A stretch of DNA of 34,535 nucleotides from contig NZ_LKKW01000014.1 in assembly GCF_001891165.1 (NCBI RefSeq), positions 1 to 34,535 on the forward strand, given 5' to 3'. The stretch is from Streptobacillus ratti. GTDB taxonomy: Bacteria > Fusobacteriota > Fusobacteriia > Fusobacteriales > Leptotrichiaceae. This document shows, piece after piece, positions 8,501-15,845 of this stretch; within the stretch, counting starts at the first letter, position 1; every line of letters starts with the position of its first letter. Under the pieces are notes generated by a model that saw nothing but the letters and a program-made list of their open reading frames with translations, made no database searches and was not told the DNA's origin. The position numbers and the translations under genes are program-made.

Positions 8501-9118
8501 TCTAAATTTCTTTAAAGCTTCCATATCTATTAATTTTTCTAAATCACTATATTCAATTTTTTCAATTTTTTGTATTTCATGCGATGTTCTAAAACCATCA
8601 AAGAAATGCAAAAAAGGCACTCTTGATTTAATAGCCGATAAATGTGCCACTCCAGCTAAGTCCATAACTTCTTGTACAGATGATGAAGATAACATAGCCC
8701 AACCTGTAGTTCTTGCTGAATATATATCTTGATGATCTCCAAAAATTGAAAGTGCATGTGTTGAAATCGATCTTGCTGCAACATGTATTACCCCTGGTAA
8801 AAGTTCACCTGAAATTTTATACATATTTGGAAGTTTTAATAATAATCCTTGAGATGCTGTGAAAGTTGTTGTTAAAGCACCTGTCTGCAATGATCCATGA
8901 ACTACACCTGCTGCTCCTGCTTCTGATTGCATTTCTATTATTTTAGGTACTGTCCCAAAAATATTTTTTTTCCCCTTTGAAGCCCATTCATCTGTGTATT
9001 CTGCCATATTGGTAGATGGAGTTATTGGATAAATTGCTGTAACCTCTGTAAAAGCATAAGAAATATAGGCCGCAGCTTCATTTCCATCCATTACTTTCAT
9101 TATAGGTTTTCTTTCCAT
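5549..9118 (-). CDS. nifJ: Pyruvate:ferredoxin (flavodoxin) oxidoreductase, full length
   Basis: A single-chain cytoplasmic enzyme of 1189 residues, the standard homodimeric form. It converts pyruvate and CoA to acetyl-CoA and CO2 and passes electrons to ferredoxin or flavodoxin. The N-terminal domain I holds YPITPSTNMAEYTDEWAS (about 30-47). A ferredoxin-like insert has CIQCNQCSYVCP (near 698) and CTGCTACAEVCP (near 752) for two [4Fe-4S] clusters. GACVGCGETPY (near 820) gives the proximal-cluster cysteines, and the thiamine diphosphate site follows at GGDGWAYDIGFGGLDHV (near 975) with LDTEVYSNTGGQ. All expected cysteines are present. The ATG at 9118 has GGAGGG 5 bases upstream. It is alone in its transcript, with its own promoter and terminator. 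Confidence 0.97.
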   Translation of the reverse strand: MERKPIMKVMDGNEAAAYISYAFTEVTAIYPITPSTNMAEYTDEWASKGKKNIFGTVPKIIEMQSEAGAAGVVHGSLQTGALTTTFTASQGLLLKLPNMYKISGELLPGVIHVAARSISTHALSIFGDHQDIYSARTTGWAMLSSSSVQEVMDLAGVAHLSAIKSRVPFLHFFDGFRTSHEIQKIEKIEYSDLEKLIDMEALKKFRMRSLTPDVPVTRGTAQNDDIFFQAREAQNIFYNNSVEIVKEYMKEISKITGREYKPYTYYGHKDARSVIVAMGSVCETIKETIDFLNARGEKVGMIKVSLYRPFSAKDFLQELPESVKKIAVLDRTKEPGSYGEPLYLDVKSVLYGRENAPKVIGGRYGLASKNVNPSHIISVFKNLVLKEPKDHFTVGIKDDVTFTSLPIYENPDLSKENDISCLFFGLGSDGTVGANKSSVKIIGDLTDKYVQAYFSYDSKKSGGITRSHLRFSDKPITSTYLVSNPSFVSCSNQTFLKKYDVLSGLRKKGTFLLNSIYEGERLIESLPKKIKRELALAEARFFVINANKIAYDLGMISKTNTILQSAFFKLINIIDFKMAKEELKKHVIKNYGLKGEDIVLKNLKMIELAEENIVEIEVKKEWANLVDEEEYLTLDYGNSLDKNSFIAKIAEPMTALKGDELPVSIFDGYEDGTFENGEANFEKRAIAKYIPEWRPEHCIQCNQCSYVCPHAAIRPFLIDEKELENIPNSMDLLNPLGKGLERLRYRIQVSPLDCTGCTACAEVCPARTKALVMRPIEEQLEKGEKENADYLYNHVTYKDEYFNRETVIGSQFAKPLFEFSGACVGCGETPYIKLLTQIYGDRMMIANSTGCSSIYGGYAPSTPYTTNDKGQGPTWSSSLFEDTAEYGYGMLQASEKLRIRVVELIDNLSKKENIDNSLKEILEKYLSVVNNANEIQKIKEELLNALESNKDKYEEIENILELKYYLNQRSIWVIGGDGWAYDIGFGGLDHVLGTGDNIKVLVLDTEVYSNTGGQSSSSSPIASVAKFTNNGKRRKKKDLASIMMSYGDIYVAKISMGANQNQTLKALKEAQEYDGPAIVIAYSPCIAHGIKGGLGIANEHEKLATEVGYWTLLRFDPRRAKTGKNPLQLDSRKPNWDKYMDFLMSETRFTSLMKTNPEMATELFEKNMNNSKEVWNYYQRLSKMDYKEE

Positions 9119-9175
9119 ATTTCCCTCCGTTTAACTAGGCAATTTCTTCCATTGCAGTAGTTTATTAACAATAAT

Positions 9176-9204
9176 AGTATACAATAACTATGTATTATTG
9201 TAAA
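9176..9204 (-). promoter_or_regulatory. Promoter of pyruvate:ferredoxin oxidoreductase
   Basis: On the minus strand TTTACA (9199-9204), 17-bp spacer, TATACT (9176-9181), each one base from consensus. An inverted repeat CAATAATA (9169-9176) ... TATTATTG (9193-9200) brackets the spacer and could be an operator. The -35 overlaps that of the divergent promoter. Confidence 0.75.
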
Positions 9205-9226
9205 GCCTTTTAATTTGTGTTATACT
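9198..9226 (+). promoter_or_regulatory. Promoter of the divergent small membrane protein
   Basis: TTGTAA (9198-9203), 17-bp spacer, TATACT (9221-9226). The -35 hexamer shares five bases with the -35 of the opposing promoter, so two polymerases could not bind at once. Confidence 0.65.
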
Positions 9227-9254
9227 TTTACTATATCAAAATAAGGGGAACAAA

Positions 9255-9635
9255 ATGTTTAATTTTTTAATATTAATTACCATACTAATTGCATATATTA
9301 AAATATACATAGGAATAAGTAAGTTTTTCAGATTAAAATATCCATTTAACAGTTTAAATTTATTAGTAATTCCTATATTATTATTTGAGATAATAGCTAT
9401 AATTTTATTTATGATTAATCCAAATTTAGCAAATATAGCTCCAACAATAATACATTTTGTTGGTAATAGTTTTACTATTTTACATTTTAACTTTTATACA
9501 ATAGTTTATCTTATAATTAACATACTACTTATAGTTACTAATTTAGGATTAAGTGATGATTTTATTCCAATACATAATTTTGTATTATTACTTCATTTTA
9601 TTATTAGTGCAATATTTACTATAAGGATATTATAA
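9255..9635 (+). CDS. Small four-helix membrane protein, unknown
   Basis: A 126-residue, very hydrophobic protein with about four membrane helices: roughly 2-20, 36-54, 62-95 (possibly one long or broken segment) and 105-124. The loops are short, with few charges (KFFRLKYPF, LGLSDDFIP). No signature motif is seen and no family is recognised. The ATG at 9255 has a GGGG site 7 bases upstream and the promoter at 9198-9226. It is the only plus-strand gene between 1 and 17337 apart from the IS fragment, and stands between PFOR and pflA in a one-gene transcript with its own terminator. Real by promoter, ribosome site, terminator and coherent topology; function unknown. Confidence 0.8.
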   Translation: MFNFLILITILIAYIKIYIGISKFFRLKYPFNSLNLLVIPILLFEIIAIILFMINPNLANIAPTIIHFVGNSFTILHFNFYTIVYLIINILLIVTNLGLSDDFIPIHNFVLLLHFIISAIFTIRIL

Positions 9636-9648
9636 AGGATTATAGATG

Positions 9649-9678
9649 AGAGAATTTCTAAAATTTATGAAATTCTCT
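9649..9678 (+). terminator. Terminator of the small membrane protein gene
   Basis: A 10-bp stem (AGAGAATTTC/GAAATTCTCT with a 10-base loop), then a run of T on the plus strand, 13 bases after the stop at 9635. Confidence 0.8.
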
Positions 9679-9693
9679 TTTTTTAAATGAAAA

Positions 9694-9713
9694 AGAGAGC
9701 ATAAAATCTCTCT
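9694..9713 (-). terminator. Probable terminator of pflA
   Basis: AGAGAG/CTCTCT stem with an 8-base loop, followed on the minus strand by TTTTC. It lies 20 bases past the pflA stop and faces the convergent terminator at 9649-9678. The repetitive stem can slip by two bases. Confidence 0.6.
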
Positions 9714-9732
9714 CATTTCTTATATTACTTCT

Positions 9733-10476
9733 CTATTTAACTTTATACAACGGTAAATCATACTTTAAAAATATTTCTTCAGCTATTTTAATTTCTTCTT
9801 TAGTCGGTGTTGGTGTATCTCTCAATTTATATTCTTTTTTCATTTTATCCCATTTTGGTGTTCCCATTTGATGAAAAGGTAATATATCTACTCTTTCAAC
9901 ATTTTTAAATTTAGAACAATATTTAGCCCAATCATCTAAATCTTTAGGGTCATTTGAATATCCTGGAACTAAAACATATCTTAACCATACTGGTTTATTA
10001 ATACTTTCTAAATAATCTGCCATTTTTAAAGTTGGTGCTAGATTAACAGAAGTTAATACCTTATACTTTTCTTGATCTATATGTTTAATATCAAGCATAA
10101 CTAAATCTGCTAATTCTATTGCCTGTTTAGCTTTCTCAGTGAAAATATATCCTGAAGTATCAATGCAAGTATGTATTCCAGCTTCTTTACATAGTTTAAA
10201 TAATTCTATAATAAAATCAGATTGAAGCAAAGGTTCTCCACCAGAAACTGTAACTCCACCTGTTTTAATAAATCCTCTTACTTTCATAATTTCTTTAAAT
10301 ACTTCTTCTGGTGTCATTAATTTTTTATGGTCTTTCAAATTCCAAGTATCTACATTATGACAGTAAAGACATCTTAAGGGACAACCTTGTAAAAAAAGTA
10401 CAAATCTTATACCAGGACCATCTTTAGTCCCAAATGATTCAAATGAATATATATATCCTGCATTTTTCTTTTCCAT
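9733..10476 (-). CDS. pflA: Pyruvate formate-lyase-activating enzyme (radical SAM)
   Basis: A 247-residue cytoplasmic radical-SAM enzyme that installs the glycyl radical on pyruvate formate-lyase. The SAM-cluster motif CPLRCLYCHN (CxxxCxxC, about 27-36) is intact. FGTKDGPGIRFVLFLQGC precedes it, and TGGVTVSGGEPLLQ (about 75-88), DLVMLDIKH and RYVLVPGYSND follow, all typical of PflA. The ATG at 10476 is chosen because AGGGAG lies 8 bases upstream; a GTG at 10485 overlaps that site. No pyruvate formate-lyase gene is in the window, so the partner must be elsewhere. A related glycyl-radical activase is possible, but length and motifs fit PflA best. Confidence 0.93.
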   Translation of the reverse strand: MEKKNAGYIYSFESFGTKDGPGIRFVLFLQGCPLRCLYCHNVDTWNLKDHKKLMTPEEVFKEIMKVRGFIKTGGVTVSGGEPLLQSDFIIELFKLCKEAGIHTCIDTSGYIFTEKAKQAIELADLVMLDIKHIDQEKYKVLTSVNLAPTLKMADYLESINKPVWLRYVLVPGYSNDPKDLDDWAKYCSKFKNVERVDILPFHQMGTPKWDKMKKEYKLRDTPTPTKEEIKIAEEIFLKYDLPLYKVK

Positions 10477-10506
10477 ATACAACACTCCCTAATAAGTTAT
10501 ATTATA

Positions 10507-10535
10507 ATTATATAATGAAAATTTTTTAAATGCAA
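10507..10535 (-). promoter_or_regulatory. Promoter of pflA
   Basis: On the minus strand TTGCAT (10530-10535), 17-bp spacer, TATAAT (10507-10512), about 30 bases before the pflA start. The rest of the 158-bp gap to 10643 is A+T-rich with nothing else convincing. Confidence 0.65.
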
Positions 10536-10643
10536 TAAAGATAGATACTTTTATAACAAACTATCATGTCTTATTAATCTAGCTATAGTATTTACAAACA
10601 TATTTAACATATCTTTTTATTCAGTGTTTCTTAATCTGAAATC

Positions 10644-12632
10644 TTATTTTAAATTAATTACAGCTTCTATTACCATATTAGATCTATATGGTTTAACAAA
10701 TATCTTATATGGATTTTCTTTTGCTCTTTTTATTATTTCTTCATTTGATATATTTAAATTATACTCATAATTATTTCTATTGAACATTAATCCATCTCTA
10801 CCATAATATTTATACATTTCATTATCATCATCTTTAATAGATTTAAATCCTTTAGTTTCTATATTTTCTAATTTATTAAATCTATTTTCCTTATTTTTTA
10901 AATCCTTAAGTAATTCATCATAAAATAGTTTTTGATAATTTTCAACATTATCCAAACCATAATTAATATATTCAGTTTCTATACCTAATTCTCTTAATAG
11001 CGATACCATAAGTGATAAATTAGATATATCTTTTGTAACAATTTTAAGTTTATTATTAGTAATGTAGTTTGTAACTTTTTCAGTTATTTCTTCTCTTTCA
11101 ACTAAAGAAGTATTGTGGTATTGTTCAAGATTAATGTCAACATTTAATTTTGCAAGATTTAATTTTAAACTTCCATATCTCTTATTTGCCAAATTATATG
11201 CTTCATTAACAGTTTTAGCACTCTCTTTTATTTCTAAAAATAGTTCATTATTACTAGTATATACCCTAATTTTATCATTATCTGTCAATTCTAAAAACTT
11301 TTGATAATTTAAAGTATTAATTTTACCTACTCTAATATTAAAAGTTGCTTGTTGTTCATTTTTAATTACTTTCCCTAATTTTTTCTCATAATTTTCATAT
11401 ATTTTAGTATCAAATGAGATAGTTTCTATATTTTCATAAGAAATCTTAGCATTTGATAAAAGTTTCTTTAACTTAGCTAATACTTCAGCATTCTTATTAT
11501 TAGAATCAATCATATTCTTATTAGACTTAGTATTTATAGATATTTCAAAATTAACTATATCAGCTTTAATATCTTTACTAAAACTAGAATAAAGATTTAA
11601 TTCATTAGGATATTTTATATCTTCTTTACCATCATCAGCTATAAATTCTACAGTTAATTCATTTTGAAGTTTAATTTTTGGAGTAACTATTTCTAATCCA
11701 TTAGTTTTTGTGCTTTCTTTAGCACTTTCAACTCCCCTTGTTTTATAACTAGCTAACATAGGCATTGCATATTCAACTACATCATTTGCAATATTAATCT
11801 TTCTTTCAAGTTCATCTACTAAATATCTATTTTCTTTAATTGATTTTATATTCTTAATTTCATAATCTTTCATCATCAATAATTTAGCTTTTTTTCTAGC
11901 TTTTGTATACGCATCTTCATACATATCTAAATATCTTTCTTTTAAATTAGATACTGAATATTCTATATTATTATCAATTTCTACATTTAATTTAGATGCT
12001 ATTTCAATTAATTTATTAATCTTATTTAAATCTCTTAATTTAAGAGAAAAATCATTTTCTACTTCATAATATGTTTCATCTATTCTTTCAATTTTTTTAT
12101 ATGAATCTGAAAATACAAACTCAAAATCTAAACCTAGATTTTTTTTAAGTCTTTTAATTTTTTCATTTATTTTATTATATGTATCTTTCTTATCTTTACC
12201 AGTAGAAGATAATTTAAAGGTAATTACTCCCTTATTCATCTTATACCCTATAGCACCTATTTTTTCTAGTTCGTTTATAATTTTAGAACCATTACTAATA
12301 TCAGATGTTATAGAAAATGTCATATTTGTTTCATAGCCATTTTCTTTTTCTTCTTTAAGTTTAGAAAACTTTCTATCACTAATAACATTTGTTGTTATAT
12401 TATCAAACTTAATTCCATTTTCATTTAATTTCATAAAAAATTCATTTAGTTTTTCTCTATTAACACTTCTTGTTTTTTCTAATTTTTTACCCTCTGATTT
12501 TAGTTTAAAATTTATTAATGCTGTATCGGCAATAATTTCTTTTTCTACTTTTTGTCTAGTTGATATCGTAATTTCTTGACCAACAACATTTAATCCCACT
12601 ATTAAGGATAATAATAAAAATATTTTTTTCAT
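10644..12632 (-). CDS. Exported protein with two SIMPL (DUF541) domains
   Basis: A 662-residue protein with a signal peptide (1-18, MKKIFLLLSLIVGLNVVGQ). Two regions have the same order of features and the SIMPL pattern: about 20-265, starting ADTALINFKLKSEGKKLEKT and running through NREKLNEFFMKLNENGIKFDNITT; and about 335-520, starting KADIVNFEISINTKSNKNM and running through NAEVLAKLKKLLSNAKISYENIET. A shorter third part (about 525-662) has LKIVTKDISNLSLMVSLLRELGIE and ends FVKPYRSNMVIEAVINLK. Ordinary SIMPL proteins are about 230-250 residues with one domain. They are periplasmic or surface proteins of poorly known function. AGGAG lies 6 bases before the ATG. No strong promoter was found in the 71-bp gap; TATAAT at 12681-12686 lacks a good -35, so readthrough from the desulfurase gene is possible. 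Confidence 0.82.
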   Translation of the reverse strand: MKKIFLLLSLIVGLNVVGQEITISTRQKVEKEIIADTALINFKLKSEGKKLEKTRSVNREKLNEFFMKLNENGIKFDNITTNVISDRKFSKLKEEKENGYETNMTFSITSDISNGSKIINELEKIGAIGYKMNKGVITFKLSSTGKDKKDTYNKINEKIKRLKKNLGLDFEFVFSDSYKKIERIDETYYEVENDFSLKLRDLNKINKLIEIASKLNVEIDNNIEYSVSNLKERYLDMYEDAYTKARKKAKLLMMKDYEIKNIKSIKENRYLVDELERKINIANDVVEYAMPMLASYKTRGVESAKESTKTNGLEIVTPKIKLQNELTVEFIADDGKEDIKYPNELNLYSSFSKDIKADIVNFEISINTKSNKNMIDSNNKNAEVLAKLKKLLSNAKISYENIETISFDTKIYENYEKKLGKVIKNEQQATFNIRVGKINTLNYQKFLELTDNDKIRVYTSNNELFLEIKESAKTVNEAYNLANKRYGSLKLNLAKLNVDINLEQYHNTSLVEREEITEKVTNYITNNKLKIVTKDISNLSLMVSLLRELGIETEYINYGLDNVENYQKLFYDELLKDLKNKENRFNKLENIETKGFKSIKDDDNEMYKYYGRDGLMFNRNNYEYNLNISNEEIIKRAKENPYKIFVKPYRSNMVIEAVINLK

Positions 12633-12703
12633 ACCTAACTCCTTTTAATCATTTATACCTCTATATTTTACACCATCTTTATTATATTTCTCTTATACTA
12701 TTC

Positions 12704-13825
12704 TTATTTTATACTTCTTAGCATTTGTAAAAAAGGTGTTAATACTTCAAAAAACTTGTCAATTTCCCCCTTATTATTATACTTAGAAAAACTTATTCTA
12801 ATAGAACTTTCTATTCTTTCCTTAGGTATATTTAGAGCCTTTAAAACATGTGAATCTTTTTTGTTTGCAGAACAAGCAGAACCGATAGAAATAAATATAT
12901 CATTACTTGCAAGAAAATTTTGTAATACTTCAGATTTTGCACCAATAAAAGATACATTAATTATACTATCACTAGAATTTTTAGGACTATTAACATATAT
13001 ATTAGGTATATTTGATAATTTCTCTAAAAAATATTCTTTTAAATCTTTAATCTTATTTTTATCTTCTAAATTTCCTATTTCTATAGCTTTTAAAAATCCC
13101 ATAACTAATTCATTAGGCATAGTACGTGGAATGTATTTGTTTTCACTATTACTACCATATATTTGTTCTTTAATTTTAACTCCATTTTTAATATATATAG
13201 CTCCTATTCCTTTAGGCCCATGTATTTTATGTGAACTTATAGATAAGATATCAACTTCAATTTTAGAAAAATCAAAATCAACATGGTTTAATCCTTGTAC
13301 AAAATCTATATGAAAATATGTATTGCTATTTTTTTCTTTAATAGCTTTAGATATATTTGCCATATCCATTATTGTCCCTATTTCATTATTAACACCCATA
13401 ATTGAAACAAGTTTAGTATCATTTCTGATTAAATCTTTTAAATTATCTATATCTATATTCCCAAATTCATCAACATTTACAAAATCTAATTCATAACCCT
13501 CATTTTTTAGTTCCATAGCCGTATTTAAAAGTGAAGGATGCTCAATAGCTGAAATTATTAAATGTCCTTTTTTTTCTTTTCTCATAACACATGTTAATGC
13601 TAAATTATTTGCTTCTCCACCACCAGATGTAAAAGAAAAATTATCAGGATTTAAACCTAATACTTTCTTAAATATCTTTTTTCTATCTTTTATAATTTTC
13701 TTTATATCATATGCTAAAGTATAACCTGAATCTATATTTAAATACATCTCCCTCATTACCTTAGCCATTTCTTCTATTACTCTCTCATCTACACGAGTAG
13801 TTGCTGAATTATCAAAATATATCAT
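12704..13825 (-). CDS. NifS/IscS-family cysteine desulfurase
   Basis: A 373-residue PLP enzyme that takes sulfur from cysteine for Fe-S clusters or thiolated molecules. It opens with MIYFDNSATTRVDERVIEEM; FTSGGGEANNLAL (about 64-76) and IEHPSLLNTA follow. The PLP lysine lies in SISSHKIHGPKGIGA (about 196-210), and the catalytic cysteine in IGSACSANKKDSHVL (about 316-330). The usual arginine loop (GGGQE.G.R.GT.N) is altered to YGSNSENKYIPRTMPNEL. No iscU or thiI gene is adjacent. The start follows a modest AGGT site, directly after the terminator hairpin of the branching-enzyme gene, so expression may depend on readthrough or on a promoter inside that gene. Confidence 0.93.
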   Translation of the reverse strand: MIYFDNSATTRVDERVIEEMAKVMREMYLNIDSGYTLAYDIKKIIKDRKKIFKKVLGLNPDNFSFTSGGGEANNLALTCVMRKEKKGHLIISAIEHPSLLNTAMELKNEGYELDFVNVDEFGNIDIDNLKDLIRNDTKLVSIMGVNNEIGTIMDMANISKAIKEKNSNTYFHIDFVQGLNHVDFDFSKIEVDILSISSHKIHGPKGIGAIYIKNGVKIKEQIYGSNSENKYIPRTMPNELVMGFLKAIEIGNLEDKNKIKDLKEYFLEKLSNIPNIYVNSPKNSSDSIINVSFIGAKSEVLQNFLASNDIFISIGSACSANKKDSHVLKALNIPKERIESSIRISFSKYNNKGEIDKFFEVLTPFLQMLRSIK

Positions 13826-13855
13826 AAATCTACCTACTTTTTCAAAAATTTAGAA

Positions 13856-13873
13856 AAGAGGGTCGCCCCTCTT
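13856..13873 (-). terminator. Terminator or attenuator after the branching-enzyme gene
   Basis: A G+C-rich 7-bp stem (AAGAGGG/CCCTCTT, loop TCGC) overlaps the stop codon of the gene ending at 13872. On the minus strand it leads into TTCTAAATTTTT, a broken T-run, so termination may be partial and allow readthrough into the desulfurase gene. Confidence 0.65.
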
Positions 13874-15443
13874 ATCTATATACTCTATAATCTATATTTC
13901 TAAATATATTATCTCTACCCTCTATTTCTCTTAACCATTCTTCATCTATGCTTCCATGTTTAATATCTTCATATATTTTAAATAGTCTATAAGTATGATC
14001 TGATACTTTCTTTTCTGCATATCCAACCATAGTTTTTGTAAACATTATAAACGGCCAACAAGAAGTTTGAGCCAAGAATAATTCTCTAGCTGCTTGATTT
14101 AAAGCCCTATATTCTAATTCGTTTGCTGGTTCCATTTTAGCCATTTCTATCATTTTAGATGCAGCCTTATGTAAATGTCTGTAAATATAGTCATTAGAAC
14201 CATCTACCCAAACATCATAATATCCATTAGCTCCCCAACTTGACATACTTAAATCAACAATCTGATTTAATTTATATACATCTAAATATCTTGATGGTGT
14301 GATACTTCCAAAATTAGATTCCTGCATTGCTCTAAATATATATTCTAAAAATATTGGACCCTCATACCACCAATGTCCATATAGCTCTGCATCATATGGA
14401 GATACTATTATTGGTTTTCTATATTTCATTTTACTTGCTAAATAATCTATTTGTTTACTACGATTATATACAAAATTATAGGCATGAGATATAGCAGTAT
14501 TTCTTGCTTCTTCTGGATTATATGCTTTTTTAAACGTTCCTTTTTTATCAGTAATTGCATGATATTTTATCCCTATATTACGTCTTACTCCATCACTATG
14601 TAAGAATGGTTTAATATATTCATAATCAAGTTCATAACCAGCATCTTTATGAAATTCTCTATATGCTCCATCTCCAGGATATCCAACCTCAGATGACCAA
14701 ACTTGCTCTGATGATTCTAAATCTCTAGCAAAGGCTGCTACACCATTTTCAGTAAATACAGGAGAATAAACTCCATAAACAGGTCTTGGATTAGAATTTT
14801 TTATTCCATGAGCATCAACTAAGAAATATCTAATTCCCTCATCTTTTAAATATATATCTTGTCCTTTATAATAAGCACATTCTGCAAGCCATATCCCTTG
14901 AGGTTCTCTACCAAAATTAGACATGTAATCAAGTTTCGCCATTTTAACTTGTGCTTTTACAGCATTAGGGAAATCTTTCATCATAGGAAGCATTCCATGT
15001 GTTGCAGTAACTGGAATAATTTCTAAGTTACCTAAATCTTGAAAATATTTAAATCTCTTAATTAAATTTTTATCATTATCTAAAAAGTATTTTCTTGCAT
15101 TGAAATATGTATCATAATTATGTACAGCAATAGCGTACATATCAGGATATGGAGCTAATCTTTCTAATTCTAAAGTACAAAAATCCACTAATTTATCCAT
15201 ATGTTTTAAATATCTATTTTGTAACATTTCATCATTTAACATATTAGCTAAAGTTCCTGAAATTGTCATAGTAATATTAAAAGGTACTCTATCTCTAGTT
15301 AAGTTCTCAAACATATTTAGAAGTGGTATATATGTTTCTGTAATTGCTTCAAATAACCAATCTTCTTCTAAAAACTCTTCATATTCTGGATGTCTTACAT
15401 ATGGCAAATGTGCATGTAAAACTATACTTAAATAACCTTTCAC
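13872..15443 (-). CDS. 1,4-alpha-glucan branching enzyme, glycoside hydrolase family 57
   Basis: A 523-residue cytoplasmic enzyme that makes alpha-1,6 branches in glycogen-like glucans. The GH57 landmarks are in order: SIVLHAHLPYVRHPEYEEF near the N-terminus, THGMLP, GIWLAECAYY with the catalytic nucleophile Glu (about 187), RYFLVDAHG, and SPYDAELYGHWWYEGP with the acid/base Asp (about 350). A C-terminal helical part contains WGANGYYDVWV and LAQTSCWPFIM, the latter typical of the branching enzymes rather than the amylases of GH57. The GTG at 15443 is chosen because AGGGAG lies 8 bases upstream; a GTG at 15452 would overlap it. It follows the rimI-like gene by 12 bases and shares its transcript with lepB. 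No other glycogen gene is present in the window. Confidence 0.93.
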   Translation of the reverse strand: MKGYLSIVLHAHLPYVRHPEYEEFLEEDWLFEAITETYIPLLNMFENLTRDRVPFNITMTISGTLANMLNDEMLQNRYLKHMDKLVDFCTLELERLAPYPDMYAIAVHNYDTYFNARKYFLDNDKNLIKRFKYFQDLGNLEIIPVTATHGMLPMMKDFPNAVKAQVKMAKLDYMSNFGREPQGIWLAECAYYKGQDIYLKDEGIRYFLVDAHGIKNSNPRPVYGVYSPVFTENGVAAFARDLESSEQVWSSEVGYPGDGAYREFHKDAGYELDYEYIKPFLHSDGVRRNIGIKYHAITDKKGTFKKAYNPEEARNTAISHAYNFVYNRSKQIDYLASKMKYRKPIIVSPYDAELYGHWWYEGPIFLEYIFRAMQESNFGSITPSRYLDVYKLNQIVDLSMSSWGANGYYDVWVDGSNDYIYRHLHKAASKMIEMAKMEPANELEYRALNQAARELFLAQTSCWPFIMFTKTMVGYAEKKVSDHTYRLFKIYEDIKHGSIDEEWLREIEGRDNIFRNIDYRVYR

Positions 15444-15455
15444 TATAATCACTCC

Positions 15456-15845
15456 CTATTTTTTCATTATCAATGCGTTACTTCCATCTAAATAATATTT
15501 TTTCCTAACTGATATTTTCTTAAATCCAATTTTTTCATAAAGTTTTATTGCCGATATATTTTTTTCAGAAACTTCCAAAAAAACATCTTTATCATATGAA
15601 ATATTTTGTAAAAGTTTTTGGGCATACCCTTTATTTCTAAACTCTTTTTTAATGGCAATTTCAAATAATTCATAACAGTCAAAACTATCAAGAATTATCA
15701 TATATCCAACTAATTCTTCTTCATAAATACAGAATATAGAATAATTAGGATTTTCATAGATACTTACAATATCTTCATATCTTTTTTTATCTAAAAAATT
15801 TTTATTATGTAAATATAAAATTTCTTCAATTTCCTTTTCATTCAT
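15456..15845 (-). CDS. rimI: GNAT N-acetyltransferase, RimI-like
   Basis: A 129-residue cytoplasmic acetyltransferase. The acetyl-CoA loop reads KKEFRNKGYAQKLLQ (about 65-79; the family has R/QxxGxG/A). It is followed by FLEVSEKNISAIKLYEKIGF and a C-terminal KKYYLDGSNALIMKK, the order found in RimI, which acetylates the N-terminus of ribosomal protein S18. RimI usually has an acidic ED pair just before ALIM; here it reads GSN, so substrate choice may differ. The ATG at 15845 overlaps the lepB stop by 8 bases. The general GNAT call is sure, the RimI name likely. Confidence 0.82.
   Translation of the reverse strand: MNEKEIEEILYLHNKNFLDKKRYEDIVSIYENPNYSIFCIYEEELVGYMIILDSFDCYELFEIAIKKEFRNKGYAQKLLQNISYDKDVFLEVSEKNISAIKLYEKIGFKKISVRKKYYLDGSNALIMKK

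Noticed and set aside
12756-13313. Plus-strand open frame of 185 codons
   Set aside because: It lies wholly antisense to the cysteine desulfurase, whose motifs are intact; no ribosome site or promoter, and the A+T-rich codon pattern makes long antisense frames common here.
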